From positions 1-64,000 of the forward strand of contig JAXBDG010000003.1 of the NCBI GenBank assembly GCA_036320915.1: DNA of 64,000 nucleotides. The letters run 5' to 3'. Both the position numbers and the translations under genes were made by a program. Each line of letters opens with the position of its first letter. Positions within the stretch are counted from its first letter, which is position 1. The DNA comes from Linnemannia elongata (taxonomy: Eukaryota > Mortierellomycota > Mortierellomycetes > Mortierellales > Mortierellaceae). Below are positions 10,842-24,442 of the stretch, piece after piece. The notes beneath the pieces were generated by a model. The model made no database searches, was not told the origin of the DNA, and saw only the letters and a program-made list of their open reading frames with translations.

Positions 10842-11998
10842 TTAGTGCTCCATGTAGGACTCGACGGTGACGGAAATGTGGGTGTCGGTGGGGGCGACTT
10901 GCTTTTCGGTGAGGGTACCGTTAATCTGGTTAGTGTTCTGGTTGGTGATACCACGGCTGGCCTTGTCAGTCGTAGTATTGTTGCGAGAACCGCGCGAGGT
11001 GACCCAGTGAACCGTGCAGGCGTTCAAGGTCACATCCAGTGTGCACGAGAGAAGGCAGAGGACAGAGTCCTCATAACCACGGTAGTAGACGAGGGTGAAG
11101 ACGTTGCCGGAACTGAGGATAAGGGCAATAACGGAACCGATGAGGGTACGACGGGCAACTTGACGGAGCTTGCCCTTGCTGGGTCCCTGGAGGACGGAGG
11201 TGGAGCTCATAAGTGGGCGGATGAAGAGGACGGTCAACCAGCAAGAGATGAAGATATCGTAGAGAATCAGGACGATCGAGGCGAGGGGTTTGAGACCAAT
11301 GAAGCACTGGTCGTTCTCGTCCAGGACAGCGACGTGATTCAAGATCATGAGGACCAGGATGACGGTGTAGGGCGTCAACAGCAAGATGTTGAAGCGGTAC
11401 AGCTAAAATAGAAAGATTGATTGAGGCGCGGGGTTAATTGCCAGCTCAACAGAAAGCGTCAAGTAGAGCGATTTACCAATGAAAGTATCTTACCATGGTG
11501 TCTTTGCGGGTGGTAGTGACGGAGCTGACGACGTAGACCTTCTCAATGAGGAAGAGGTAGATGATAATCTTGGAGGCGGCGTACAAGGACAGACAGACAA
11601 AGATGGAGAGGGTGCAGGACATGATGTTGCCCGTGTTGGTCGATGTCAACACGGCAGCAATTGTTGTGAACAGCCAAGAGACGACATAGAGCGAGATGAC
11701 AAGACCTCGAGCATAGTTGATGTTGGCCATGCTGGTACCTGAGGTCTTACGACCAAAGAGAACCGACATCAACGAGATCGACAGCAACGACACCAACAAC
11801 GAGATGACGGCTATAAGGGGTTGTTACAGAGAAGGAAGGAAGAACCATGGGTTAATTGAGAGCAAAAGGTTGATCAAGTTGCTTACGGGGAGAAGCCATT
11901 GAGTAGGTAAGCAAAGCATAGTAGGATTGTCTTGCTGACGGGAAGAGGTCAATTGACGACAAATAGGACCTACAAGGGGCATCTGGACGTTCAGACAT
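10842..11998 (-). CDS. Orphan seven-transmembrane protein
   Basis: Three exons on the minus strand: 11998-11887, 11810-11494, 11402-10842 (introns 76 and 91 bp); 990 nt, 329 aa. A short N-terminus without signal peptide precedes seven hydrophobic segments: PPVISLLVSLLSISLMS; GLVISLYVVSWLFTTIAAVL; TLSIFVCLSLYAASKIIIYL; LLLTPYTVILVLMILNHV; LASIVLILYDIFISCWL; IGSVIALILSSGNVFTL; LCLLSCTLDVTLNACTV. The tail of about 60 residues is hydrophilic and Asn/Thr-rich. The IEKVYVV motif after TM3 and basic patches after TM3 and TM5 (SSVTTTRKD; GPSKGKLRQVARR) fit cytosolic loops of a receptor-like fold. I do not recognise a named family; GPCR-like topology is inference, and a transporter or scaffold is possible. 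It converges on the 4EHP-like gene with 443 bp between stops. Start chosen because it is the first ATG of the exon and the phases join without error. Confidence 0.75.
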
Positions 11999-13446
11999 GG
12001 TGGATGGATTTGTTCAACGGAACAGTAGAGGAAGTAAAGTGAGCTTTAGGTGTTTGGGGATTAAGGATGATTGGTAAAGGTCGGTAAGAGACAAAGGATG
12101 AAAGGGAAAGAAGAAGAGGAGAGGAGAGGAGCCGTGAATAGATGAATATGAACACGTTGGAAGGGATCCAAAGGGACAAATGACCAAGCAGGTGAAGGGA
12201 AAGAGAGATGGTAGGGACGAGCAAGCGGCTGATGCAAGAGGTAAAGAAAAAGCAAAAAGAGGCGGGGATGAACATCCTTTATATACGTCAAGTAGAAGCA
12301 ACAGAGCAGGATGAAATGACCCCAGCAAACAAAGCTAACGCAGATAGAAAACCAAAGAGGTGTCAAGGCGTGCCAAGGGTGATCCCTGGAGACAGAAGCG
12401 AAGATGTACAGAGAAAGAAAAAAAGTGCGGCATTTCGTTACCTTAAAGCAATGCAGACATACATACTCCTTGACCCGCGTTTGGATGGTGAACGCTCTCT
12501 GGAGTAACGTCTCCGTTCTCCCCACTTTGGCTTGAACGCACTCTGCTGGCCCCCTCCTTCCCTCCTTCTCACTAACCCTCTGTCCTACCTTACCCTCTGT
12601 GACCTTTCATTGCTACCATTCTTTCTATTGTTCTTTTGACACTCTTTGCGATATTGAGGGGGTAACGATCGTTCGTCCTTAAAAGGTGATAGAAAGGAAG
12701 GGAGCAAGTAAGAGTTGATGCCTCGTTGTGTTACTTGTCCACTTAGAGAGAAAAAAACACAACGGACTCAACGCTTCAAGGGCAAGCTAGACTACTCTTT
12801 TGGGTTTTTCCGCCCTTTTTGCCTCTCTCTTTTTTTTTTGTTTGCGTTGCTCAAGGGACACGAGTTTATGCACGTCCATAAAAAGATGGTCAGTCAATAC
12901 TTCCTTTGTTTTTCGTTCACCTCACGATCGTTGTGGAACACGGGTGGGGTGTGGATTGTTGAAAGGGGGAGGAGCCCGCATATAGATGACTATGGTATGA
13001 GGATGAGCCAGATTTTTTTTATTGCAAGGGGGTCTTGGAACCCATCATGAACCACGGCTTTTGTGAGAGGATGAGAAGCTTAAAGGTGAGGAGGAAGGGG
13101 TAAGGAAGAGGAGTAAGGACAAAAAAACTGCCGAATTGAGTAGAGGAACCAAGGGGGTCCTTTATCGGACGGAGGAAGAAGAGGTAAAGAATTAAAAAGT
13201 GAAAGACAAGGCTACAAAAAAGGAGGAGGGACGGACGGATGGACAGCACCAGGGAGACAGTGAGAGGTGGAGAGAGCAAGAAGTGCGCGATAGACAGAGA
13301 GCGGATTGAAAGGAGTGATGAATGTTAAAAAAAAACAAGGGCGAGAACCAAACACCAAACAGGCAAAGGAAAAAAAAAGGGTAGGCCGGGGTCAATGGTC
13401 AAAGTCCAAAGTCCAAACTGGATACGCTTCTTTCTCCTTCAATCAT

Positions 13447-13487
<41 letters not shown>

Positions 13488-16187
13488 GTGTCAGCCTGCT
13501 TGCCTTTCTGTTCTTTCTGTTCTGTCAGTGTCTGGTTCCCTTCACTAGTTCAATTCAAGGAGAGGAAGGGGGGTCATTTCCACTCCCTCTTCTCTCTTCT
13601 TCCCTCTCTCTTCTTCGTACTCCAGTGTCTGCCGTCCAGACAAGATTGCGTTTAATTGCAAGGGGGTTTGGCATATTTCAGATAGATGGCAAACTGTCCA
13701 ACCGCCTCCTAATCTGCCCCAATGCCCCTCATATTTTTTATCTTGTCCGTGTACATGTCCTTACAGTACATGCTTTGTTTTTCGTAATACGAACCAAGAC
13801 TTACATGACGGGCTAGCCTCTTGTAAACCTGTCGAGAGCAAATGGGCAAGCAGCAAAAACAACACCACTGCGAACCCAAACGTATCTATCAGCAACTTTG
13901 ATCAAACTTTTGAGGAGCTTGCGGAATGCTTCCTTCTTTCTTCTTTCATTGTGCATGCCTCTCCGTCTGCCGCGCCGCTGCTATCTGGCATCTGAAAAGG
14001 CAAGGAGGAGGACGAGGAGGGAAAAAAAACAGGGAAACACAAAGAAAACAAGACGGGGTCGATCCACTTTACAAAATGTAACAAGAACAAACGACATTGA
14101 GCGGGTTACATGCAATACTTGAGATCGTTTTCACACTTTTTTGTTGTTAACTGTATGTAGGTAGGGATGTACTTGTAGTTTAGAAGTGAGGGCAAGAAAC
14201 GCAAGGATACTTACGCAAGGACAAAGAAAGGATGGCGCGATACAATTGGATCTGAGAGTCATGTATTTTTATTATTGCGCGCCATGTCTACTTGTAACTG
14301 CAGGTTGAAGCATTCTTCCATGTCTTCCTGCCTGCTTGCTTGCGTTGTCTTGCGTTACGTTGCATTGGTTCATTTGAAATTCCCACCTTTTGTCAAAATG
14401 TATTAAATCTGGAGGTTGAGGTAAGGAAAGTGAGCAAATAACAACAAACAAGCAAGGTATGGTAAGGCAAATGTGAAAAGTAAGGTAAGGCCAGGTGGAT
14501 GGTGGATAGTGATCTCTACGTTGCATTAATGAGTGGCGGATATTGTTCGAAACGAGGATGGAGTCATTCCGTGGTCCCTTTTGGGCACAAGATGCTCAAG
14601 AGCTAAGGCATGAGTGCCTTTTCATGCCATTGTAACAAGGGGCTCTCATGCCACGAAAACACCGGGGAAGTTTTTCTGTTCAAATGTATAGGGGACTCAT
14701 GCATGGTCAGATGTATGCCAATGAGTTTTCATCTCATTCAAAAAGAAAAGAGGTACCACTGATGAATACGACCTAGGCTCACTTAGGATTGACGCAATAT
14801 CGTAAAATGAACACGTCCACCCCTCTATCCCAACCTCATGCGATCCAATAACAATACGCAGAATCTTGGCGGGACGCGCTTTGGCGATTGGATTTTATCA
14901 AAGGGATGGTCCCACCAGGGCATCGTCGGTAATTATTATTTGTTTGTGTGCACCATATGCATGGGTGTCAAGAGGAAGAACCTAAAGCCATAAGGCCTAG
15001 TTGGTTGCCATGCAATGCAGTTGAGTGCGACTATGCGCTAATAATAGTCCTTACTACAGCACATTCATAGATAGCAGATCGATAAATGTTTCCCCGATCC
15101 TGTTTTGTTGACATTACCGAATTATCAAATATGAAGACGGGCGGGTTCCAAGTTGGCGGCAAGTCAGTTAGTCAGGTGATAAAAATGTGATAGAGGAGTT
15201 CTATATACTATTACTGCCTTGCCCGTGTTGGACGCGTCGGTGGCTGGTGTGAAGGGAGCGCGCGTCATTCTGTGTTGTCCATTGGAGAGATCTTGGCGAT
15301 GACGCGTTGAATCTGAGGCGCGATTTTATACGGTAAAGCCAGGGTGTGTTGTTCGTGGGCATATCTTTGTGTTTCTTTTGTGTGATCCAAGCGCAGGGAC
15401 AAAGCAGCGAGCCCACGTCATTATTCGACAATTGAATTCGAACGAACCTTAATCGTGCCTTCTTTTTTTTTTTTTCTTTTCTTATCGTCTCTTCACTTGT
15501 TCTTGTTATTGGTTCTGAGGTTGGGTTGACTGTGATGAGCATGAACATGGGCGAACGTGCGTATCTGTGTATGTCAGTGCCGGGAGTGTATCTTTTTCAA
15601 TGCTCAATGCTGTACCCCAACACCTACGATACACCCTTTCAGCAGTCAATTGAGTAGCAGATAGACATTACCTTGGCTACCAATGCCAGGCTGGCTCACA
15701 TATCACATCATCACCCAACTCATCCACATAGTTCAGCCCCACCCCTGTCTTTTCTGTCTTTTTGTCTGTCTTGTTGTCGACCATTGGCTCAATGGTTCAC
15801 CTTTGACCATTATATTTTTCTCAGCCCGTCCTCTAAGTCCTTTTCCTCTTTTTCTTTATTTTCTTCCACTGCTTTACTTCACCCCCCCCATCCCATTTCT
15901 TCTCTTCCCTACCTCTTTTCTTCTTCTACTTACCTTTTCTCTTCTCTCTTTCTCCTTTTATCTCTCTCTCCCTCCCTCTCTCCCTCTCTCTCTTTCTCTC
16001 TCACACACACTCTCCGCCTTCTCTCCCTTTTCACTCCTCCTCCCCATTCCTCCATTTCACTGTTCCTTCGAACATCACACAGATCGCACCCCCTGAATAC
16101 CCTTCTTCCGTCATAGCGATCTTTGGAGATCACCCTTTTTCCTTTTTCAATTGATTCCATCCTTCACTCCTCATCTTCCCTTCTACC
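11999..16187. other. Gene-free interval of 4.2 kb
   Basis: No supported gene. 12000-13400 is mixed purine/pyrimidine-rich sequence with a T38 run at 13449-13486. 14530-15250 has more balanced composition and some short hairpins (for example GGCATGA 14607-14613 with TCATGCC 14622-14628) but no tRNA-like cloverleaf or protein motif. 15820-16020 is a dense CT/CA tract that probably forms part of the promoter and leader of the debranching-enzyme gene. Confidence 0.55.
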
Positions 16188-19100
16188 ATGACCTCCACCG
16201 ACCCCATCAACGTCTACCGCATCGAGCTTGACGACGATGGCTCACCCGCAGAGAACGCCACGGTAAGCATTACATGTCGTCCTCTCTCAACTAACAGTGA
16301 AAACCTCCGACCCTAACTTTTGCTGTTGCTCACTGCTCTCTTTTCCCATCCTTGATAAATAATAGTACTATCGCCTGCCTCCACCGGATACCCCCTATGT
16401 ACTGAGGTTCAAGGTCATTGCCGGATCGTTGGCATCGAACCAAGGTGTCGTCTGGACTAACTATCCACCAAAAGGGTATGGCAAGATGCTAATTCAATTG
16501 AAGACGCCTTCGTTCATTGTTCATGGCGTGTGTTATTCCCACGACCATTGCGTGAAGAGAAATAACAAGAAAAGAAAAAAGAGGATGACGTCTTGAATAT
16601 GAATACTCACTCACACACACTCTCTCGTTGTTGTTCTAATCGCGAATACAATAGAACGCAGTTCGACCGCAATGAGTTTTATCCGCATGAGTAAGCAGGA
16701 GTGCCAGCAAACACACGATGATAATGAATGGATGGGTGAAAGGATCCGGATCGAGTGACTGAAACACGTCATCGGAACGACAAGAATGTACAACAACAAC
16801 ATTGCTATTAAGGAAAAGAAAGGGTGTGCCCGATTGTGAAGAATGAAAAGGAGACAAAAGTCAGTCAGTCAGTCAGTTCCAATACGTGAAAAAGGAGTGG
16901 TGTGTTAGGACATGCATAATGAGCAGGAAACAAAAAGTCAGTCAAGTCAACCAGTTCAAGTCAGGTCACTGATACCGCACCATCTTATCTCCCCCATTTC
17001 CCTCTCTTTTGTTATCTCTCCACTTCAAACCTTCCTTATTTCAGTCTGACCGGGATTGAGCCCGAATGCGACTTGTTGATTACTGGTTCAGGAGCATTCG
17101 AGTACTACGTCGAGCACTCGCCCTTCGACGAGGATGGCACTCTCTACTGGAACCGCTCAGAGACCGGCTACTTTGTCGTCGACCCCCAATTGCCTCTGAC
17201 ATCCACAGAGACCTCAGGAGTAAATGGCAAACACGCAGCTTCGCTCCCTCTCGAGGGTCTTGTGATCGAGTCCGTCGTCCCCAAGTGGATGGGAAAGCTC
17301 TCAGAGTGGACACCTCATCTGGAGACCATCTCAAAGTCGGGCTACAACATGATCCACTTTGTCCCCCTCCAGTACAGAGGCATCTCCAACTCTCCCTACT
17401 CCATCTTTGACCAGCTCAAGTTCGATCCGGGTCTCTTTGAGGAAAAGGATCTGAAAAAGTCCGAAGATGAGCAGCGGGCGATCGTCAAGGCAAAGTTGGC
17501 GGAGATTGAGACAAAGTATGGAGCACTCTCCCTGACCGATATTGTCTGGAACCACACTGCCTGTAACTCCACCTGGCTCTGGGACCACCCCGAAGGAGGT
17601 AACTAGTCACCATTTTTATTCGATGTGAATTCAGAGCGCATAGATATGTAACATTAGATACAGTATTAACAACCTGTGTATCCTTTATCTTACAAAGGCT
17701 ACAATTTGCACAACTCGCCTCATCTTATCCCTGCATTTGAACTGGACAGTGCTCTTTTGGCCTTCTCGGCCAAAGTTGCAGACCCCTCGACCCCGTTCTC
17801 GGCCGGTGTCAAGTCGGAGCAAGAACTCAAGACGATCATGACAGCCCTTCGAGAGACTGTCTTCAAAGACATCAAGCTGTGGGAGTTTTATGTGGTCGAT
17901 GTCCTCAAATCCCTGCAAGAGTTCAAGGCCGAGATCGCAGCCAAGAAGCCCTACAATCACGACCTCTTCAACCACGACACACTCACCAAGTTGACCTTTA
18001 AGGAACAGGCTGAAGTCTTGAGAGAGGCTGCTCTCACAGGAGCAGGTGAGCACGGCGACCGTCACCACAAAAAGATCCTCCCTAACGTGGCTGTTGCATA
18101 CATGTCTGCCCTCCTCAACATTGACTTTACCAAGGCTGGAGCAACCGACACTGTCTACGACGAGTACAAAAAGGTCCTGAACGAGGTTAATCTGGAGTAC
18201 TACAAGGCCTACGACAGCGATGTTGAGACCATCATCACTAACATCGAGAATCGTGTCAAGTACATGCGTCTTGACGAGCATGGACCCAGACTTGGACCCA
18301 TCACTGAGGAGTAAGAACCAGATGGTATCGTTCATTGTGGCATAGGTAATGGTTCTAGAAAGAACTAGTACTGACTATAACTTTTGTTTCATCGTTTTCT
18401 CTCTCGCAGAAATCCGTTGGTAGAGACTTACTTTACCAGGCTCCCGGAAAACGAGCGCACTGCTGTCCACCCATCAGGATCATTGGCACTTGTCAACAAC
18501 GGATGGATCTGGAATGCTGACCCTCTTCAAGACTTTGCCGGCAAGGACAGTCATGCCTACCTTCGCCGTGAAGTCATCATCTGGGGCGACTGCGTCAAGC
18601 TGCGATATGGAAAAGGACCCGTAAGTCATTTGTCGTTCTGGAGGTGTATGATTTTTTCCCACGCACCTGAGTCTAGAAGAATGCCATGCTCACCGTCTGC
18701 CTTTTCTCTTTGGTGTTTTAGGAGGATGTCCCATGGCTGTGGGAGCGTATGAAAGAGTACACGATCCAGTCTGCTCGCCTCTTCCACGGATTCAGAATCG
18801 ACAATTGCCATTCGACACCAATCCATCTTGCCCAGTACTTGCTGGATGCTGCTCGCACTGTCCGCCCCAACCTCTATGTTGTTGCAGAGCTGTTTACTGG
18901 ATCAGAGGCCATGGACATTCGCTTTGTGAGTCGCTTGGGCATCAACTCGTTGATTCGTGAGGCCATGCAAGCATGGGAGCCGCGTGAGCTGAGCCGCCTC
19001 ATCCACCGCCACGGCATCAGTCCAGTCGGTAAGTTGTTTACTATGAATCGTTTGCTGTGTGCGATTGTTTGCTTTTATATTTTATAATCTGGCTAAAACA

Positions 19101-22100
19101 ACACATTTTGCGAATGATAGGCTGCATGGATCGCAGTAGTTTGTGTGAGGACGCACCATGGACAGGACCTGATGGCAAGACTGTGCCCAGCAGAGTTACG
19201 CCTCTTGTTGCTTCGCACCCTCATGCTCTCTTCATGGACTGCACACACGACAACGAGACGCCCCATCAGAAGCGCCGTGCTGAGGATACCCTCTCCAATG
19301 CTGGCCTTGTGTGCATGACCTCTTGCGCCATTGGCTCCGTCAAGGGATACGATGAGCTGTATCCTACTCTGCTGAACTTGGTCACGGAGAAGCGTCACTA
19401 TGCGACTTACAAGGACCCCATGGCCGTTGGTATCACCAGTGTCAAGGCTCGCCTGAACAGACTTCACACCAAGTTGGCACTCGAGGGTTTTGAAGAAGCT
19501 CATGTGCATCACGAGAATGAGGTAGGGTTTGTGCTAACCACGATCCATTCGCTTTTTGCGTACTATTCCTTACTGACAGGCTCTAACGCTCTTGGTATTT
19601 ATGTCTCAATTATCTAGTATATTATTGTACACCGACAGCAGACAAGCACCTTGAAGGGATACATCCTGATTGCCCACACATCGTTCTACGACAACCCCAA
19701 ACGAGGCGACATTATGCCAATCAAGCTTCGCGATACCACTGCCAAGGTCATCTTCTCTCTCGGTATGGAGGTCACCTCCCGCACGATCGAGAAGAACGAC
19801 AAGCTCTTGGAGGGTCTTCCTGGAAAGATTATTGAGCTTGAATACCCCAAGATCTCGTCTCACTCTGACAGCCAAGGTGTCTTTGCCCAGATTGATATTC
19901 CCGATCGATTCCCTGGAGGCAGCATTATTCTTTTGGAGACTTCTGTTGACAGCAAGGTGCCAACCAACATTGAGTCCTTGGTCAAGACTATCCCCGACAA
20001 TGTCTTTGGCGAACTCGGATGGATGGAGCTCAACATTGTACTCTACCGTTGCGATGGTGAAGAGCAGGACCTGACTCGTAAGTGCTTAAGTTGATAATTA
20101 TGCCTGTACTTAATTATTTTTTTCGTTGCTATTACTGACAGATATTTCTTCACACTATTATTTACTTCTCTAATAGCTGGTAACGGAGTTTACAACATCC
20201 CCAATCACGGCCAGCTTGTTTACTGTGGACTGGAAGGGTTCATCTCTGTCCTCAAGCCCATCATTGAAACCAACGACCTTGGCCACCCGTTCTGTGCTCA
20301 CTTGCGCGACGGCCACTGGGCCTTGGACTATGTTCGCGACCGCATCCAGAGGTTCGTATTTTCATTAGCCATGATCAGAGGTTCTAAGCATCTGCAAATA
20401 ACAATATCTTCACTGCCACTGTCATAACCATTCTGATATGCCTACGTTGCACGTCCAAATCATAGACATTTGCACTTGTTCCCGGCGCTCAAGTCGTTGC
20501 TCGAGTGGTACACGGATCGCATGGGCGTCATCAAATTGCTGCCCAACTATCTCGTGCCTCGCTACTTTGCATTGGCGATCATGACGGCCTATGATGCTGC
20601 TCGTAACCGCGCCTATTCTCTGATGCCACCCTTGATCCAGCAAGGAGACTACTTTACAAAGTCACTCGCCTTGACTGCTCTCCAGGTGTATAGCTTTGTG
20701 GACTCTGCAGGATTGCATCCTACCAAGAAGACTCCCTCACTTGCTGCCGGTTTGCCCCACTTTACGTACCGCCATATGCGCACATGGGGACGTGATGTGT
20801 TCATCAGTCTACGCGGTATCCTCCTGGTCACTGGTCAGTTTGATGCGGCCAAGGAGCACATTCTTGCTTTTGCTAGCAGTTTGAAGCACGGCATGATCCC
20901 CAACTTGCTTGACAGTCTCCGGTCCCCCCGATACAACTCTCGCGATTCTGTTTGGTGGTTCTTCCAGTCGGTTCAGGATTATTGCACCATCGTCCCCGAC
21001 GGTGAGGCTATCCTGAAGGAATCGTTCGCACGCCGCTTCCCCGATGGCCAGACCTTTGTCGAGTACACTAGCCCTGAGGCTTACTCTGTCAGCATCACCC
21101 TCGAAGAGATTTTGACCGAAATTCTTGTGTGTCACGCCAACGGTATTCATTATCGCGAGTGGAACGCGGGACATCGTCTGGACGAGCAAATGTCCGACAA
21201 AGGCTTCCAGGTGGATGTTGATCTGGACTTTAAGACAGGATTTGTCACAGGTGGAAGCATCTATAACTGCGGAACTTGGATGGACAAGATGGGAGAGAGT
21301 GCCAAGGCCGGTACCAAGGGAGTTCCTGCCACGCCTCGTGATGGTGCCGATGTCGAGATCATTGGCCTTTTGAAGTCGTCACTGCGATGGGTCAATGACC
21401 TCCACAAGCGGGGCAAGTTTGCGCTGGAGAAGATTGACATCGGCGAGACCCGGTTCAAGGGCAAGGCTCGACCTGCCAGGACCCTTACGCTCAAGGAGTG
21501 GGAGGAGTTGATCCAGAAGAACTTCGAAAAGTGCTTTTTCATCCCCACCAACCCAGAGGAGGATAGTCAATACGTGATCGCTTCCGAGCTAGTCAACCGC
21601 CGCGGCATGTACAAGGATACCTACGGATCTATAACGCCCTTTGCCGACTACCAGCTTCGCTGCAACTTCCCTGTCGCCATGTGCGTTGCCCCTGAGCTCT
21701 TTGACAGGGTTCATGCTATGGGTGCTTTGGAGCTCGCCAAGGAAGTCATCCTCGGACCTCTAGGTACGCTTTCATGCAAATTGGAGGTCATTGTATGCTG
21801 CTACTTGCAGGTCTTTATGCTGACTAACATCCGCTTTCTTCATTTGACTGTCTGTTAGGTATGCGCACATTGGATCCTGCGGACTGGGCCTACAGACCCA
21901 ACTACGACAACAGCAACGATTCGGACGACCGCATGATTGCCAAGGGCTGGAACTACCACCAAGGACCTGTACGTTACTTTCAAATGGTCATGTTAAAGTT
22001 TCTCTAGATCATAGTCCTATCTACCTACTAACAGCTCATTTTTCATCATTATAGGAATGGTTGTGGTGCACTGGCTATTTCTTCCGTGCTTACCTTCTCA

Positions 22101-22438
22101 TGAGGCTGGAGTGTGATCCTGACTCTGTAAGTCCCAAGTTACATCGACCTTCTCAAGATTGCCTATGACAAGAAGATCAACCATGCCAACTAAGAATGCT
22201 TATTGAATATCTTTAACAAAATTAGGTCAAGGACACGGTGTTTGAGCTGCACCGAATGATGTTGCCACACAAGGCCCAGCTAGAGACGAGTCCATGGGCC
22301 GGTTTGGCAGAGTTGACCAACCTGAACGGCGCGATCTGTGTAGATGCTTGCCAGTCCCAGGCTTGGTCGTCCTCGACGCTGCTTGATCTTTTGCATGACA
22401 TTGATGCACTCCGAAAGGATGGTCGCCTCAAGCAATAA
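16188..22438 (+). CDS. GDB1: Glycogen debranching enzyme (4-alpha-glucanotransferase / amylo-alpha-1,6-glucosidase)
   Basis: Thirteen exons: 16188-16262, 16366-16475, 17045-17598, 17698-18310, 18410-18620, 18722-19028, 19121-19521, 19618-20077, 20177-20351, 20466-21763, 21859-21968, 22055-22126, 22226-22438; 4599 nt, exactly 1533 codons, the usual length of fungal and animal debranching enzymes. The N-terminal GH13-type transferase half shows [28 protein letters not shown] (nucleophile D548), [10 protein letters not shown] (acid E577) and DCTHDNETP (D667). The C-terminal GH133-type glucosidase half shows [35 protein letters not shown] and [14 protein letters not shown]. It moves maltotriosyl units from limit branches and then hydrolyses the remaining alpha-1,6 glucose during cytosolic glycogen breakdown. 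Introns are about 95-115 bp except intron 2 (16476-17044, 569 bp). Start chosen from the first ATG after a pyrimidine leader. No damage seen. Confidence 0.97.
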
Positions 22439-22798
22439 GCGTTACTATCTACATATTTTCCTCGCCATGAGCGACCGCAAAACTCATAAAAAATAATAAA
22501 CCAGATCCCTTTGCCACCAATTCAGAAAAAAATACGTTGGCTTGAGCCCTGAATGGTGGCTTTGTTGTCTGTTTCCAGGACCTAATTGCAACAACCCATC
22601 AATCCCTTTGACGTTTTTCATTCTCTTTACAAACCACGCGCGTTATTCATTCGCCCCGGCTGTCTGGACAAGGACAAGGAATCAGGACACCAGTCAAAGG
22701 AACCATCAAGACACGCACACACTTATTTCAACGCACACACACACATACTTCAAGGCGAACAGAATCCTCAACATCCATTCGCAAGATTGAATAGCATT

Positions 22799-24442
22799 AT
22801 GCCGCGATTCGACTTTACGTTCCGGCAACTCATCTGGGCAAGTGTCGTTCTGCACGGAATCCTCCTTATATACGGCCACTGGCAGGACACCCACCTCGTC
22901 GTAAAATACACCGATATCGACTATGTCGTCTTCACCGACGCATCCAGATACCTTACTCAAGGCGAATCCCCCTACAAACGCGCCACTTACCGCTATACCC
23001 CACTCTTGGCCCAGATGCTGATGCCCAATATCTGGTTCAACGAGTCCTTCGGCAAATGGATCTTTACCGGAGCCAACCTTCTGATTGGCGTGTTGATCCA
23101 AAAGATCTTGCGGTTGAGAGGCATGTCCGAGTCGAGGGCGGTAAAGTTTAATGCGATCTGGTTGCTCAACCCCATGGTCGCCAATATCTCGACCAGAGGA
23201 AACGCTGAGAGTGTCATTGGAGCCATGGTCTTGGGATCGTTCTACCTGATCATGAAGCGGAGGATTGGATGGGGCGCATTTCTGTATGGACTGAGTGTAC
23301 ACTTTAAGACCTACCCAATCATCTACTCGATTTCGCTGCTGGTCATGATGGACGACAAGTACTTTCAAGTGCAAGATAAGGAGGCATTAGAAGCAGAGGA
23401 GAGGGAGAAAGATGAAAGAAGAGGTCATTCGAGCAGCAGCGGTCATGGTACCAGTGGATCGAAGGACTCGGTTGTTGTCAAGGCGATCAAAGATCTCATC
23501 AACTTTATCACATGGCGTCGTGTCCAGTTTGGTCTCCTGAGCGGTGCCTGGTTCTTTTTCTTCACCGGACTCATGTACTACATGTAAGGCGTTGGTTGTC
23601 TATTGGAGTTCTCGCAGAACGCAGAGTACATTTACGTATTACCACCGAAAGAGGGGGTCAGTACACATACTAATGGTTATTATTTGCCTTATGTTTAATA
23701 GGTACGGATACGAGTTCCTGTTCGAGACGTACTTGTACCACGTCACAAGGAAGGACCATCGCCACAACTTTTCGTTCTGGTTCTACAATATCTACCTGAC
23801 GTTCACATCGCCCACAGGAACATTAGTGGGTGTGTTGACGTTTGTGCCCCAGTTGGCGCTCGTCCTTGCGATTGGATGCTGTTTTGGCAAGGATATCTTC
23901 TTTTGCGCCTTCCTCCAGACGTTTGCCTTTGTTGCATGGAACAAAGTCTGCACCGCACAGGTACACCCTCATACACATATTTTGTTTGTCATTCCCTCCC
24001 TCCAGTCTTTCTTTCTCGTTCACGTTTTACTGTTCTGCGCCAAAAAGAAAAGCGCAGAGGTGAACAGTAACAAAAGGAGAAGAATGTAATGGTTTTACTA
24101 AGGGGATTGTGTTTTCGTTCTTGTTGCAACTAGTATTTCATGTGGTACATCGTCTTCTTGCCACTCCTCATCCCTAACCTGGCATCAAACCCCCGAATGA
24201 GTCTCAAGTCCCAGGGCAGAAACATGTTGATTGGCTGGGTAGCCTCTCAGGGTCTGTGGTTGTCTCAAGCCTACAACCTCGAGTTTCTGGGTATGAACAC
24301 CTTCTGGAACTTGTTTATTGCTTCTGCGTTGATGTATGCGACCAACGTCTGGATCTTGGTCGAGTTGATTATGGGGGCGACTTATGAGCCGATTTTTGGC
24401 GATCGCGGGGTCATTCGTCAAATATGGTCTCCTCGTTCATAA
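22799..24442 (+). CDS. GPI14: GPI mannosyltransferase 1 catalytic subunit (PIG-M / Gpi14)
   Basis: Three exons: 22799-23583, 23702-23960, 24134-24442; 1353 nt, 450 aa. It adds the first alpha-1,4-mannose from dolichol-phosphate-mannose to GlcN-acyl-PI on the ER luminal side during GPI-anchor synthesis. Evidence: an N-terminal TM, then the GT-C family DxD motif in KYTDIDYVVF (D39, D41); the PIG-M blocks GESPYKRATYRYTPLLAQML, LLNPMVANISTRGNAESV and YGLSVHFKTYPIIY; and multiple TM helices to the end. An acidic, Ser-rich loop (about 190-230) in a predicted hydrophilic region is longer than in yeast. The ATG at 22799 is preferred over the longer open frame because the 71 upstream in-frame codons are not family-like and the protein then starts directly at the first TM. 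The gene follows GDB1 in the same direction with 360 bp between. Confidence 0.95.

Noticed and set aside
14605..14628. Overlapping short hairpins as a possible structured RNA
   Set aside because: Stems are only 6-7 bp, mutually exclusive, and no flanking promoter or terminator signals were found.
17685..18335. 216-codon minus-strand frame opposite glycogen debranching enzyme exon 4
   Set aside because: It lies exactly antisense to a conserved exon and has no family motif; it arises from strong third-position C bias of the real gene.
22706..23374. 222-codon minus-strand frame opposite PIG-M exon 1
   Set aside because: Antisense shadow of a clearly conserved exon; no motif or splice partner.
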